Assembly: GCA_963576785.1 (NCBI GenBank)
Contig: OY756140.1
Span: forward strand, 3,038,001-3,102,000
Origin: Chlorophyllum brunneum
Lineage: Eukaryota > Basidiomycota > Agaricomycetes > Agaricales > Agaricaceae
Direction: 5' to 3'
DNA: 64,000 nucleotides
Each line of letters starts with the position of its first letter. Positions within the stretch are counted from its first letter, which is position 1. Of the stretch, positions 20,847-34,115 are shown piece after piece. The position numbers were made by a program, and so were the translations under genes. The notes beneath the pieces are model-generated. The model had not been told where the DNA came from and made no database searches. It saw nothing but the letters and a program-made list of their open reading frames with translations.

Positions 20847-21852
20847 TGCTACAAAAAGGTTGAAGAGAACAATGTATACCCCCTTGAGAGTGTCCAAGTT
20901 CTCATCCCAGGTCTTAGCCTGGGTGACAATGGTACCGTTGTCGACATAAGATAACAGAGTACTCCCAGGGGAAGTAATCCACAGATCAAAGACCCTCATA
21001 AGAGGGACAATGTAGAGGCCAGAGAGGACAGGGGACATGGCAAAGCCCTGTCCAATGCCCACATCTGCACCCCAGGGATCAGAGGAGAAGCCATTCCATG
21101 TATAAACAGTAGAACGGCCCACCAGGTATGAAGCAAAAAAGGTCCTCATGTTAAGTGGGAACCCCTGCTTGGCAAGTATGGCCATGAGCATCTCATGGTT
21201 CAAGGAGGGAAAGAACTGAGCAATGTCAAAGGTGACAATGCTTGTCTTGAGACCCTTAGCCCACCCAGTATGGACCAGGTGGGTAAGGAACAACCCGGCA
21301 TCTTCAGTGGAATGTTAGCAAATGCCTCCAAGTTGATGGGGATGAAAGATGTCATGCTTAATGGCATCAAACTGGATTTGGTTGGAAAGTATTTTCTCAA
21401 CCAATTTACCAAGCGTGTTCAGGAGGACAATAGGCCTGAATACCTTGGGAGTAGAGTAGGAGGGCTTTCCCGGTTTTGGAATGATAACCAAAAGTGACTC
21501 CTTGAAGCTGTGGGGCCAGTGACCTACTGTGAGGCAGGCATTGGCCAAGTGCAGGAACACCATCAAGCAATCTTTATCGATGACAATATATTTGAGGTAG
21601 GACCACGTAACATAGTCCGGCCCTGGAGAGGATGTATTAGAGTAGGAGAACAAGGCCTCTGTAAGCTCCAGTACCAAAAAAGGGGCCTACTCTCTGACTG
21701 GAAGGTCAGGGAGGGGGTCCAGAACAGATGTATCACACTGCCAATCAGTAGTAGAGTTGTACATTGCGTGGAGAGCATCCCAAAGGAAGTCCATACCATG
21801 ACAAGGCTGTCTGTTAAATTGGATAGCCTTGCAGGGGGGTAACTTACACACC
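20847..21852 (-). pseudogene. LINE-B ORF2 reverse transcriptase fragment
   Basis: On minus from about 21850: FRPIVLLNTLGKLVEKIL, VTFDIAQFFPSLNHEML, VGIGQGFAMSPVLSGLYI (Ser of GQGS is Phe) and LLSYVDNGTIVTQ, where the YVDD catalytic box is YVDN. The fragment ends at 20847. A 5' stop precedes NTLGK-containing frame changes at 21315. The YVDN change (GAC to AAC) alone would abolish polymerase activity. Confidence 0.87.
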
Positions 21853-24800
21853 TTTTTTTTTTTTTTTTAAATCAACATGTTTAAGATAGTGCATGATCAC
21901 AGTCCACCTGTATCTACTATAACATGTAGGCTACAATAGAGATGGTATTCAAAGATTGGCTCTCCCCTGGCCAAACTAGACCACCAACAGGTGGTCTGGG
22001 TGAACAGTTATGGAAACATGCACAGATGCACAAATCCTAGACCAGAATGATGAGCAACCCCTAGCCTCCCCTCCCTAGGGAGAGTATGTATCAATTTGCA
22101 ATTAACTCCTACACATGTCGGAGACATGGGGAGCTAGCAGGGGCCGCATTGCATTATCCAACTCCCACAAGCAGTGTGTTGGACCTAAACGCAAACACTA
22201 AAGAATTGCACTTAAGAAAAGCTACCAGCTGGTCAATAGAGACCGGCAGGCCATGATGTCTCTTGTACAAGGGACAAGAGCACAAGATATGAGTGCAGGT
22301 CTCCAGAAGAGCCCCACACTTGCAGCCTATAGGCTCTAGAGGATGGAACCAGAAGTAGTACTTGCCGGTTGGTGTATGCCCGAGGATGGCACGATTTGCT
22401 CTCATTGCAATGGACTGAGAGGGAAAGGAAGGAAGCCAAGAACCTTCATGGAGGTACATTGGCTGTAGTACTTTGTTTTTACTATCCTTGAGAACAAGGA
22501 AGTTTGAACTGCGATAAGAGAAGTCCTGGAAGGTAACTCTCCAGGACTTCTGAACAGTTGTCACATTGAGTTTATGCAGCAAGTCGATAGACATTGCTGG
22601 ACTACGTCCAGCAGTGACCTGAAGGTTGGTGGCAAATAAATGCACCTCCTGATGAATAGACCATTTCACCAATGATAGAACAGACCAGAAAGGAGGAAAT
22701 AGTCAGGACAATCCCTGAACCATTCCAACAAAAGATGACAAACAGCCAGGGACTGTCCCTGACCAGAATGTACAGACAGGTCAAGAGCTCGTTTGGCAGA
22801 ACCAATCAAGTCCATAAAGACCGCAATGTGTACAGCTTCAGAAACTGCCACAGCAGTTCCCAAAGCCATACAAATGACGAAAAGTTCAGCATCTGGGGCT
22901 GTGACTTTGCCAGCTGGGTGACGTAATGTACAAAGCAAATGTATCCCCCTATAACATGGGCAGCCGAAACTGCCTGGTAGTTCCCAATCAATGGCAGACT
23001 TGTGTCCATCACTGCATAGACAACCTGTCTGTCCTCACAATACTCCAAAAGAGTATTGTTGAGCAAATCCACTTGATGATCTGCTGGGTTTCCACAAGCG
23101 AGGCATCATATGTTTTAAAAGTCACCTGGGCTGCAAAGCAGTCCAGGAGACAAGAACCTGGTGACGCTTCCAGCACAAATGGCTCAAATGTCTCCATTAA
23201 GTCTAGCAAATGAGAGTTTGCCTCTGTGACCAGCCCCTTGACCTTGACCACCTGAGTGGGGGTCATGAGGGTGATTGATCTGGGGTGTGGAACACAATCT
23301 GCTAAATACTGATGCCCTATAACAGAACAAACAGGGTGGTTCTCAGAAAGTGTGGCTACTCTATGGATGGCATGGGCAGCCAGCTTCTTGAGATGAAGAT
23401 GGATGGGGATGAGGCTAGCTAAGGCTTCAGCTCCTCCAGTAGGGCTGGTGCGGAATGCACCAGTAATCCACAATGCAGCTTTATGCTGCATAGTATTAAG
23501 TTGTTTTAGAAGGGCCTTATTACGGGCACCTTCATAAAACCAAAGCCAAAACCAGTATGTAGCAATAGGCACTATACACGAGTGGTAGAGAGTCCTCTTT
23601 TGGGCAGGAAAAAGGCCTTGCAATGAGTTATCAAGCATGCCTATGGCCTTGACCATAGACACAGACTTAGTAGCATAGTGCTGAATGTGCTCTTTGAACA
23701 TAAGAGCCCGATCAAAGAAAAATCCCAAGTACCTCCAGTGGGTCTTAGGGCATAATGGAGTGTCACCGGTATGGGGAGCATATCCCAAATCCAGCGGTGG
23801 GTTATCATCTCCCTGTTTATGGGAGAAATGAAATACTTCGGACTTGTTGTGCTCAATGGCAAGCCCAAATGAGGTAGTCAGGTGATAAATAATCTGGTAT
23901 GCCTACTTGAGGCACACCAAATTAGGTTCCCAGGTTTTTGCCTGGGCAATGGCAAGGCTATCATCAACATATGAGAGTAGAGTACTCCCAAGTGTGATTG
24001 CCTCCCTGTCATAAAGTTTCATGAAGGGGGCAAGATAAAGGCCAGAGAGGACAGGAGAGAGTGAAGAGCCCTGACCTACCCCTATGTCTGCCTGTCTGAG
24101 ATCAGACTTATGGTCCCCCCACATGTATTGCATAGAACAGTCGACTAAATAAGAGGCAAAGAATCTACCCACACAGGGGTTGAATCCTTGCTTCCATAAG
24201 ATAGCCAACAACATATTGTAGTTTAGTGAAGGAAAGAACTGAGTGATGTCGAATGCGACAACACTAGTCTTGAGGCCCTTGGCCTACCCCACACAAATAA
24301 TGTGGGTTAGAAGCATCCCAGCATCATCAGTAGACCTCTGATGGATACCACCAAGCTGATTTGGATGAAAAACTCCATGTTTGACCAAGTCAAACTGGAG
24401 ACAATTCAAGATCATCTTCTCAATAAGCTTGTCAAAGGTGTTCAGGAGCCCATTGTGCTCCTGAACACCTTAGGCATTGAGTAGGACAGCTTGCCCGGTT
24501 TTGGTATGATAACCAACAAGCTTTCCTTGAAATGGGATGGCTAATGACCTACACACATGCAAGCATTAGCTATCCCGATGAATAGCCAAAGGACGTTGGG
24601 GTCCTTGGTGATCTCTTTGAGGTGGGTCCACATTACATAGTCCGGCCTGGGGCAGACACTCCCAAGTAGGCACTCAGGGCATCCATCAGCTCTAAGGCTG
24701 AGAAATGGACCCACTCCCTAGCTAGTAAACTCAGTAGCAGATCAAGAACAGAAATATCCACTGCTCAGCCAGAAGCTGAGTTGTAGGTATTGTGAAGTGT

Positions 24801-26550
24801 GTCCTAGAGATCAGGGAGTATATGACATGGCTCTCCATTGTACTGGATAGCCTCGCAGGGTGGAAGCTTCCGTTTCTGGACCCATTCCATAAGGTCCCAT
24901 GGTCACTTGTTAGAAGAAGCAATCTCCTCAATGCGAGCATCAAAGAAGGTGCATTTAGCACACTTCTTAGCATGTCTAAAGTTAGAGTAGTCATCGTGAG
25001 AACAAGTCTCACAATATCTCCCGAAGGTCTCATGACATTCCTGGTTCCACCAGGGCTTAGAGCAGCGAGTGATCATGATGTCCACTGCTTGGGAAGCCCA
25101 TGCAGTGGAAAAGGCCTCTGCCATGGCATGAACTGCAGCTTCAACCTCATCAGTAGTGGTAGGTTCTGGAAGTCTAGCTACTTCACAGAGGTCCCAGATA
25201 ACATCAGTGAGGAAGAGCACTACCTCTTTGCCACTATCATGTGGTAGGGTTTTCCTGTGAGTCTCCATAATAGTGGGTGTGACTGGAAGTACCAGAACTA
25301 ACAGAACATGGTCTGATGGACCCCTAAGAGAGTAATCTAACCTGGGTCTATGGGAGATAGACAGGTCTGATGGAACAAATGCAAGATTAATGACTGACAG
25401 TCGAAGATCCTCATTGTGCAGAATATGAGTAGGCCCAGGCTTGACTGGAAGGGCAAGGTCTAGACCAATGTTAGTTCTGATGGACATCAGAGACTGCAAG
25501 GTACCTGAGTAGGAGCTGTAGTTAGGGTCCCAAAGCTCAGAATGGCAATTGAAATTGCCACCTATATAGATGTGTCTGGGCAAAGTAGCAAACCAATCCA
25601 AAAGGAACTGAATTGCCATGTGCTCTGAGTCAGAGTAAGTGTTCATGAGATTCAGGGTCTCACCCCCCAAAAAGAGAGAGAGAACTATGATGTCATGGTG
25701 ATTGATGAGATCTGTCCAATAGGACAGTCTCAGAGAAGCCAACCAGTTATGGACAAATGTCATAACCCATGGGTCAGAGCCAGACTCCGGTGCCTGAACC
25801 ATGCACAGCCACTCAGGGTGCTTGGGGGCACCAATAATGTTGTCCCCCTCAACAGAAGTTGTGGAGAGAGCAGATCTGATGAACTACTAGGGAGGTTCTT
25901 GAATAAAGAGAACATCAAACCAATCTTTGAGATCCTCAAGTAGTATGTCCAATAAATCATAATTTTTATTTAGATTCTGTTGGTACATTCGGATATTTCG
26001 TAGTTCTAAGGGCTGCCTATTCATTGGCAAGCTGTAGAGTATGAGGGTTGGTGAGGGGAAATCGCCGTCGAAGATGGTTGTTACTCACCTCACAATAAAA
26101 CATCTTGATTTTCTCAGGTTCAAACCAAGCATTAAAAAATTTACATTTCTTCGAGATCGTATGGTGTGGACCTTGGCAGTTGAGACAATGCAGTATATGA
26201 GGACAGGGCTCATCCGCCAGTGTGGGGGGAATAGGGGGCTGCATGCTGGAGTTACCCTTGCAGCGACCACAGAGAGTTCGGTGATGTTCCTCGCAATGAG
26301 GACCACCACAGGTTGGACATTTCAAGGCCTGCACCTTGCAGAATTGAATGGGGTGACCCCAGTGGAAGCATCACTTACATAGAGACACCCCCGGAGAGGC
26401 TGCAGATGGCCTGATAGGACAGGCATATCCACCAATATGAAGCAACTTCCAGAGGAGGAGGTTTGCCCACTGACCCTTCTGAGAGTTGTGAATGTTGAAG
26501 TACACCATGGTGGTATCAGATGCCTCGGAATTCCTCATAATACGGGGGTC
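21853..26550 (-). mobile_element. LINE-A copy, 5'-truncated in ORF1, heavily mutated
   Basis: The + strand T-run at 21853-21868 is its poly-A tail. On minus the order is ORF1 C-terminus (26550-26020: CPTCGGPHCEEHHRTLC, CPHILHCLNCQGPHHTISKKC), endonuclease (25960-24735: VIDEIC is antisense and ignored; coding GGNFNCHSELWDP, VINLAFV, GPSDHVLLVLVLP), RT (24300-23650: VGQGSSLSPVLSGLYL, LLSYVDDSLAIAQ) and RNase H (23072-22154: MDTSLPLIG, APDAELFVI, CKCGALLETCTHILCSC). There are several stops (for example at 24903, CGA to TGA in the SSNK(R)PW motif). No target duplication is visible: the left flank is LINE-B RT and the right flank LINE-B 3' UTR. Confidence 0.88.
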
Positions 26551-29500
26551 TCAGGTCCATTCATCAGCCATTGAATGCATTTGCCAGGTCTTCCCCCAAG
26601 GGCCACCAAAGCCGGATGATAACCTACCCACCCTAAGCTAGTTATCCAATTCCCTGAGAAACAGATGGGAAGGCAAATGCCTGAGGGTTCACTTTCAAGA
26701 ACTTGACAAGGGCACCCAGCATAGCAGGGTACCCCCTAGAGGAGTCAAACCTCAGATAGGAGGTAAGAATATGCACCCGAGACTTGAAGAGAGCTCTGCA
26801 TGGACACCAGAATGGCTCATTCTGGAAGAACTGAGACCTGTAGGCCCCGATAGGTACATGGTTGAGTATAACTCTACATATGCAGGCAGACAGCAAGTTG
26901 GACTTGGCTGCAGTGGAGGGCAGCCATGAACCTCCATTGAGGTAGGTGGGCTGGAGGGGCTTACCGTTGTGCCCCTTGAGAGCCATAAACTGGCTTCCTG
27001 AGTAAGTAGGATCCTGGAATTGAGTGATCCAGGCATCCTGGCAAGATTTAACAACCTTCTAACAAAGGGAATCAAGAGAGGTTTGTGGACGGGAACCTGC
27101 AGAGACCTGAAGTTTGGTACAGTACTGGTGTATGGCACCATGAATGGCCCACTTCTCCGAAGAGTAGGTGTGCCAGATGTGAAGGGAGTGTTTGGGGTGA
27201 CCCCCAAACTATTCCATGAGAGCATTACATATGGCAAGCAAGTAAGCCTGACCAGAGTGGGCATGATCAAAGTAAAAGCCCAGGTACCTCCAATAGGTCT
27301 TAGGGTAGAGAGGAGTGTCTCCTGTGAATGGACTGAAGCCTAGGTCAAGGGGGGGATTCACATCTCCAGGCTTCCTGGAGAAGTGGAAAAGTTCAGACTT
27401 GTCATGCTCCATGATGAGTGCAAATACTATGAAAAGATTGAAGAGAACTGTGTACGCCCTCCTGAGGGTGCCCAAATTCTCATCCCAGGTCTTAGCCTGG
27501 GTGACAATGGTACCGTTGTCAACATAAGATAACAGAGTACTCCCAGGGGAAGTAATCCACAGATCAAAGACCTTCATAAGAGGGGCAATGTAGAGGCCAG
27601 AGAGGACAGGGGACATGGCAGAGCCCTGTCCAATGCCCACATCTGCACCCCAGGGATCAGAGGAGAAGCCATTCCATGTATAAACAGTAGAATGGCCCAC
27701 CAGGTATGAAGCAAAAAAGGTCCTCATGTTAAGTGGGAACCCCTGCTTGGCAAGTATGGCCATGAGCATCTCATGGTTCAAGGAGGGAAAGAACTGAGCA
27801 ATGTCAAAGGCAACAATGCTTGTCTTGAGACCCTTAGCCCATCCAGTATGGACCAGGTGGATAAGGAACAACCTGGTGTCCTCAGTAGAATGTTGGCAAA
27901 TGCCTCCAAGCTGATGGAGATGAAAGATGTCATGTTTAATGGCATCAAACTAGATTCAGTTGGAAAGCATTTTCTCAACCAATTTACCAAGCATGTTCAG
28001 GAGGATAATAGGCCTAAATGCCTTGGGAGTAGAGTAGGAGGGCTTCCCTGGTTTTGGAATGATAACCAAGAGTGACTCCTTGAAGCTGCAGGGCCAGTAA
28101 CCCACTGTGAGGTAGGCATTGGCCAGGCATAGGAACACTATCAAACAATCTTCATCGATGACAATGTACTTGAGGTGGGACCAAGTAACATGGTCCGGCC
28201 CCAGAGAGGACATGTTAGAGCAAGAGGACAAAGCCTCCATAAGCTCCAACACTGAGAAAGGGGCCCACTCCCTGACTAGAAGGTCAGAAAGGGGGTCAAG
28301 AACAGATATGTTGCACTGCCGATTAGCAGCAGAGTTGTATGTCAAATGGAGGGATTCCAAAGGGAGTCCATACCATGATAGGGCTGTCCATTGAACTGAA
28401 TAGCCTTGCAGGGGGGTAACTTACGAGCCTTGACCCATTCCATAAGGTTCCAGGATTGCTTGTTAGTAAAAGCAATCTCCTCAATCTTAGAATCGAAGAA
28501 CCATTGTTTGGCTGCTGTACAAGCATGCCTAAAGTCCCCTCAGTCACTATGGCTACGAGAGCCCTGGTATCTGGAGAAGGAAGCAGAGCATGCCTCGTCC
28601 CACCAGGGATGAGTGCAGCGGGTAATCTGGATCTCCTTTGAGTCATGGGTCCACATGTTAGAGAAGGCTTCAGCCATGGCAAGTGGCAAGGTATCCACTT
28701 GTTCCGGGGATTCTGGAGAGGGATGATTATGGAGATTGGTCACCTCATCTATAATATGCCCCAAAAAGGCCTCCTCTTCATTGGAGCCCTTTGGAAGGAC
28801 AGATTTGATGATCCCAATGTCCATGGGAGCAATGGGAAGGGTAATGGTCAATAGAATGTGATCCAAAGTACCCTGAAGGGATAAGTCCCAATGAGGAAAG
28901 GTCCTTGATGCATCGGGAGAAGAGATGAACACCAGATTGATTACCAATGGGCAAAGATCTGGCTTGTGGGAAATAAATGTTGGACCTGGGTTAGTTGGCA
29001 CAACCAAATCAAGACTGAGATTGCAACTCATTTCCATGAGTTTATGAGCCATTGTTTGATGATGCAGAACTCCAGGGTCCTACTCCAAAGAATGACAGTT
29101 AAAGTCCCCACTCATAAAGTCAAATGGGGGGAGAACATCAACCTTCCCATAGAGGAAGTTGATGGCAGTGTGCTAATCATCTGAGTAGATGTTCAGGAAG
29201 TTGTAAGCCTTTGCATCAGTAAAGAGCATCAGCGCAAGAATATTAGGATAATCAATGAGGTCCCTCCTCATTGATGGCCTTAGACGTTGCAACCGAGTGT
29301 ATACATAAGCCATTACTTGGGGCTGGGACCCCTGGGTGGGGGGATGCATCACCATGAGCCAGTCTGGGTGTTTAGGTGCACCAGTAATGTCATCCCCTTC
29401 CACATTGGTAGTTGAGGGAGTAGAGCGGATGAACCTCCAGAGAGGTTCTTGGAAAAAGAGAACATCAAAATCATCTTTCAATTTCTCGAGCAGAGTGTCA

Positions 29501-29960
29501 ACATATACATAAGGTTTAGCAACATTAAACGAAAAAACCCTAATGCCCTCCAGACAGTCCAGGTTGTTCCTAGACATAAGGAAGGTTATGAGAGGGGATG
29601 GGAGAGCAATAACATCTGTCATGCACCTCTCGATAGCAGGCTGTCAGCCAGGCCCGGTCGTGCTTGTGATTCCAGAAGGCACACTTTCTGGAATTGGTGG
29701 GGTACTCCTTCTTGCAGTTACAGCAATGAGGAGGGTGGGAGCATGGTTGAATGGCTGGGGTAGCAGGAACTAGAGGCATAGCCTTCGGTTGCCCCTTACA
29801 ACACAGTGCAAAAGTGCAGTGGTTGGCACAAGAGTGTGCACCACCACAGTCAGGACATGTAGGGCCATCAGCCTTATACCAGGAGGAGGCGTGGCCCCAC
29901 TTGTAACAGTGGGTACACAATGACTCGTTGCAGTAGGGGTTAGCAGAGAGTATGATGCAC
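26551..29960 (-). mobile_element. LINE-B copy with internal RNase H deletion
   Basis: On minus: ORF1 C-terminus (about 29955-29570; CTHCYKWGHASSW, CPDCGGAHSCANHC, HCCNCKKEYPTNSRKC), ORF2 endonuclease (29577-28540; FFQEPLWRF, VINLVFIS, LDHILLTITLP), RT (28360-27290; FDIAQFFPSLNHEML, VGIGQGSAMSPVLSGLYI, LLSYVDNGTIVTQ) and the end of RNase H with part of the 3' UTR (27250-26551). About 950 bp are missing between positions equivalent to 54704 and 53776 of the full copy. The join keeps the frame and yields a hybrid end (YFDHAHSGQAYLLAI) in the frame 27871-27209. The poly-A end is missing: the copy is cut at 26551. Confidence 0.87.
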
Positions 29961-30453
29961 TGTTGCACTTCTTTATCCGGTACTTCCACCAGTAAACAAG
30001 TGTAAACAAAGTCGCTCATTGTCTCAATTGTTGTACTCGCTTGTTCTGGTGTCCTAGTCCCTTAGGAACACACCCACAGCCATTCCGCATGTCATCACAA
30101 CCCCTATTCGGCGGGGGGACTGGGTGCCATGTCCCTGAGTCCCCCAACACCCTCAATACCATCTGGGCCTCCTCATCAGGACCCATCCACTGTCCGCGCG
30201 AATCTAGTCATACTAGAGGACCACCAGACATTCTCAGAACTCCCACCAGTAGGAGGAGTTCTTGTACCCCTTCACGTGTAACCTCGCTATTGCCTGGGCC
30301 TACTGTGGAGGATTTTGACAAGTTAGGTAGGTTTGATGAAGATCCCAGAACTCCCTCTTGGGGCTCCACCCCTAGTGCACCTAGCCCTGCACTCTCTTCC
30401 TCCAGCTCTTTGTTCCCGTACCCCTGCCATCTTCTCAACACTGTCAAAAGTGT
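29961..30453 (+). pseudogene. LINE-A 5' end and ORF1 N-terminus (first part of a split copy)
   Basis: The sequence matches the 5' UTR and ORF1 start of the full LINE-A (CACCAGTAAACAAG, then ATGTCATCACAACCCCTATTCGGCGGG at about 30089). ORF1 reads MSSQPLFGGGTG and a Ser/Pro/Arg-rich region (PTSRRSSCTPSRVTS, PSAPSPALSSSSS). At 30453 it is cut by a second LINE-A and resumes at 34116. The first bases match the full-length 5' end only from about 29961. Confidence 0.85.
30441..30453. repeat. Target-site duplication, left copy
   Basis: CTGTCAAAAGTGT here equals CTGTCGAAAGTGT at 34116-34128 apart from one CG to CA change. The two copies flank the inserted LINE-A 30454-34115. Confidence 0.85.
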
Positions 30454-33400
30454 GGACGGATCTCATCAATCACCATAACATCATGGTTCTCTCCCTCTTT
30501 TTGGGGGGTGAGACCCTGAATCTTATGAACGTTTACTCTGATTTGGAGCACACGGCAATTCAGTTCCTTGCAGACCATGCTGCTACATTGCCCAAGCATA
30601 TCTATATGGGCAGCGATTTCAATTGCCATTCTGAGTTGTGGGACCCTAATTATGGCTCCCACTCAGGTACCTTGCAGTCTCTGATGTCCATCAGAACTAA
30701 CATTGGTCTAGACCTCGCCCTTCCGGTCGAGCCTGGGCCTACTCATATTCTGCACAATGAGGATCTTCGGCCTTTGGTCATTGATTTGGCATTTGTTCCA
30801 TCAGACCTGTCTATTTCCCATAGGCCTAGGTTAGATTACTCCCTTAGGGGTCCATCAGACCATGTTCCACTGGTTCTGATGCTTCCAGTCATTCCCACGA
30901 TAGTGGAGACTCACAGGAAAACCCTGCCACATGATGGTGGCAAAGAGGTAGCGCTCTTCCTCACTGATGTTATCCGGGACCTCCGGGAAGTAGCTAGACT
31001 TCCAGAACCTACTACTACTGATGAGGTCAAAGCCGCAGTTCATGCCGTGGTGGAGGCCTTTTCTACTGCGTGGGAAGCCCATGCAGTGGACATCATGATC
31101 ACTCGCTGCTCTAAGCCCTGGTGGAACCAGGAATGTCATGAGACCTTCGGGAGATATTGTGAGACTTGTTCTCACGATGACTACTCTAACTTTAGACATG
31201 CTAAGAAGTGTGCTAAATGCACCTTCTTTGATGCTCGCATTGAGGAGATTGCTTCTTCTAACAAGTGACCATGGGACCTTATGGAATGGGTCCAGAAACG
31301 GAAGCTTCCACCCTGCGAGGCTATCCAGTACAATGGAGAGCCATATCATATACTCCCTGATCTCTAGGACACACTTCACAATACCTACAACTCAGCTTCT
31401 GGCTGAGCAGTGGATATTTCTGTTCTTGATCTGCTACTGAGTTTACTGGCTAGGGAGTGGGTCCATTTCTCAGCCTTAGAGCTGATGGATGCCCTGAGTG
31501 CCTACTTGGGAGTGTCTGTCCCAGGCCGGACTATGTAATGTGGACCCACCTCAAAGAGATCACCAAGGACCCCAACGTCCTTTGGCTATTCATCGGGATA
31601 GCTAATACTTGCATGTGTGTAGGTCATTAGCCATCCCATTTCAAGGAAAGCTTGTTGGTTATCATACCAAAACTGGGCAAGCTGTCCTACTCAATGCCTA
31701 AGGTGTTCAGGCCCATTGTGCTCCTGAACACCTTTGGCAAGCTTATTGAGAAGATGATCTTGAATTGCCTCCAGTTTGACTCTGTCAAACATGGAGTTTT
31801 TCATCCAAATCAGCTTGGTGGTATCTGTCAGAGGTCCACTGATGATGCTGGGATGCTGGTCTCAGACAGGCGGACATTGGGGTGGGTCAGGGCTCTTTGC
31901 TCTCTCCTGTCCTCTCCAGCCTCTATCTTGCCCCCTTCATGAAGCTTTATAATAGGGAGGCGATTGCCCTTGGGAGTACCTTGCTCTCATATGTTGACAA
32001 TGGCCTTGCCATTGCCCAAGCTAAAACTTGGGAACCTAATTTGGTGTGTCTCAAGCAGGCATACCAAATTATATATCGCTTGACTACTTTGTTTGGGCTT
32101 GCCGTCGAGCATGACAAGTCCAAAGTGTTTCATTTCTCCCGTAAATGGGGAGACGACAACCCACCGCTGGATTTGGGGTATGCTTCCCATACCGGCAATA
32201 CTCCGTTATGCCCTAAGACCCACTGGAGGTACTTGGGTTTTTTCTTCAATCACACTCTTACGTTTAAAGAGCACGTTCGACATTATGCTACCAAGTCTCT
32301 GTCCATGGTTAAGGCCATGGGCATGCTTGGTAACTCTTTGCGAGGCCTTCTTCCTGCTCAGAAGAGGACTCTTTATTGCTCATGCATAGTTCCTATTGCT
32401 ACATATGGGTTTTGTCTCTGGTTTTATGAAGGTGCCCGCAACAAGGCCCTTCTGAAACAACTTAACACTATGCAGCAAAAGGCTGCATTGTGGATCACTG
32501 GTGCATTCTGCACCAGCCCTACCAGAGGAGCTGAGGCCTTGGCTGGCCTCATCCCTGTCCATCTTCATCTCAAGAAGCTGGCTACCCATGCCATCCACAG
32601 GGTTGCCACACTTTCTGAGAATCACCCTGTTTGCTCCATTATAGGGAGTCAGTACATTGGGGGATGTGCTCCATACCCCAGATCGATCGCTCTCATGACC
32701 CCCGCTCAGGCGGTCAAGGTCAAGGGGCCAGTCACAGAGGCAAACTCTCGTTTGCCAGACTTAATGGAGATGTTCGAGCCATTTGCGCTCGAGGCATCAC
32801 CAGGTTCTTGTCTCCTGGACCACTATGTGGCCCAGGTGACTTACAAAGCATATGACACCTCGCTCGGTGGAAACCCTGTGGGTCGTCAGGTGGATTTGCT
32901 CAACGATACCCTTTGTGGGTATCGCAAGGATAGACAGGTTGTCTACACAACAATGGACACAAGTCTGCCACTGGTGGGGGACTTCCAGGCAGTTTTTGCT
33001 GCCCATGTTTATAGGGGGACATGTTTGCTTTGTGCAATGCGTCACCCAGCTGGCAGGGTTACAGCCCCAGATGCTGAACTTTTTGCCATTCGTATGGCTT
33101 TGGGAACTGCTGCGGCAGTTTCTGAGGCGGTACATATTGCAGTCTTTACAGACTCGATTGGTTCTGCCAAGCAAGCTCTTGACCTGTCCGTACATTCTGG
33201 CCAGGGACATTCCCTGGCTGTGTGTTGTCTCTTGTTGGAGTGGTTTGGGAATCGTCCTGACTGCTCCCTCACTTTCTGGTCCGTTCTGTCGTCGGCGAAA
33301 TGGTCCATTCATCACAGTGTGCATGTATTTGCCACCGACCTACGGGTTGTCACTGGATGCCGTCCAGTGACGTCTATTGATTTGCTGCGCAAACTCAGTG

Positions 33401-34115
33401 TAGCAACTGTTCAGAAGGCCTGGAAAGTCACTTTCCAGGACTCCTCCTATCGAGGTTCAAACTTCCTTGCTCTCAAGGATAGCAAGAACAAGCTGTTACA
33501 GCCAACATACCTCCATGGAGGTTCTTGGCTTCCTTCCTTTCCCTCTCAGTCCATCGCGACAAGAGTGAACCATGCCATTCTTGGGCACACTCCAACTGGC
33601 AAGTATTGCTCCCGGTTTCATCCTCTAGAGCCTATTGGCTGCGAGTGTGGGGCTCCTTTGGAGTCCCACACTCATATCTTGTGCTCTTGTCCTTTGTACA
33701 AGAGACATTGTGGCCTGCCAGTCTCTCTGGACCAGCTGGTTAGTTTTCTTAAACGTAATACTTCTGCGTTTGCATTTAAGGCCAACATACCGCATGCAGG
33801 AGTTGGATAACGCAGTGCAACCCCTACTAGCTTCCCACGTCTTTGACGTGTGTAGAAGTTAATTGCAAATTGACACATACTCTCCCTAGGGAGGGGAGGC
33901 TAGGGGTCGCTTGCATATCTGGTCTAGGATTCACGTGTTCATGTGTATCTCTGCAACTGTTTACCCAGACCGCCTGTTGGCAGTCTAGTTTGGCCAGGGG
34001 AGAGCCCATCTTCGTATACTACCCTCTTTGTAACCTACATGTCATAGTAGATACAGGTGGACTGCAATCGCATACCACCTTAAACATGATGATTTAAAAA
34101 AAAAAAAAAAAAAAA
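30454..34115 (+). mobile_element. 5'-truncated LINE-A inserted in another LINE-A
   Basis: The insert starts inside the endonuclease (TDLINHHNIMVLSLF) and ends with poly-A 34096-34115. Endonuclease 30454-31265 retains YSDLEHT, GSDFNCHSELWDP, VIDLAFV and SDHVPLV, then a TGA at 31266 (CGA in the intact frame). RT is broken: about 200 bp with the FFPSLNH block are missing near 31858. A long frame 31882-33810 then covers GQGSLLSPVLSSLYL, LLSYVDNGLAIAQ (YVDN for YVDD), RNase H TMDTSLPLVG, APDAELFAI and VFTDSIGSAKQ, and CECGAPLESHTHILCSC. The 3' UTR is 33811-34095. Host and insert are the same family, an example of self-nesting. Confidence 0.92.

Noticed and set aside
30333..31268. Single 311-codon gene on +
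   Set aside because: The first 40 codons are LINE-A ORF1 and the rest is endonuclease of an inserted LINE-A; the join is the target-site duplication, so the frame is accidental.
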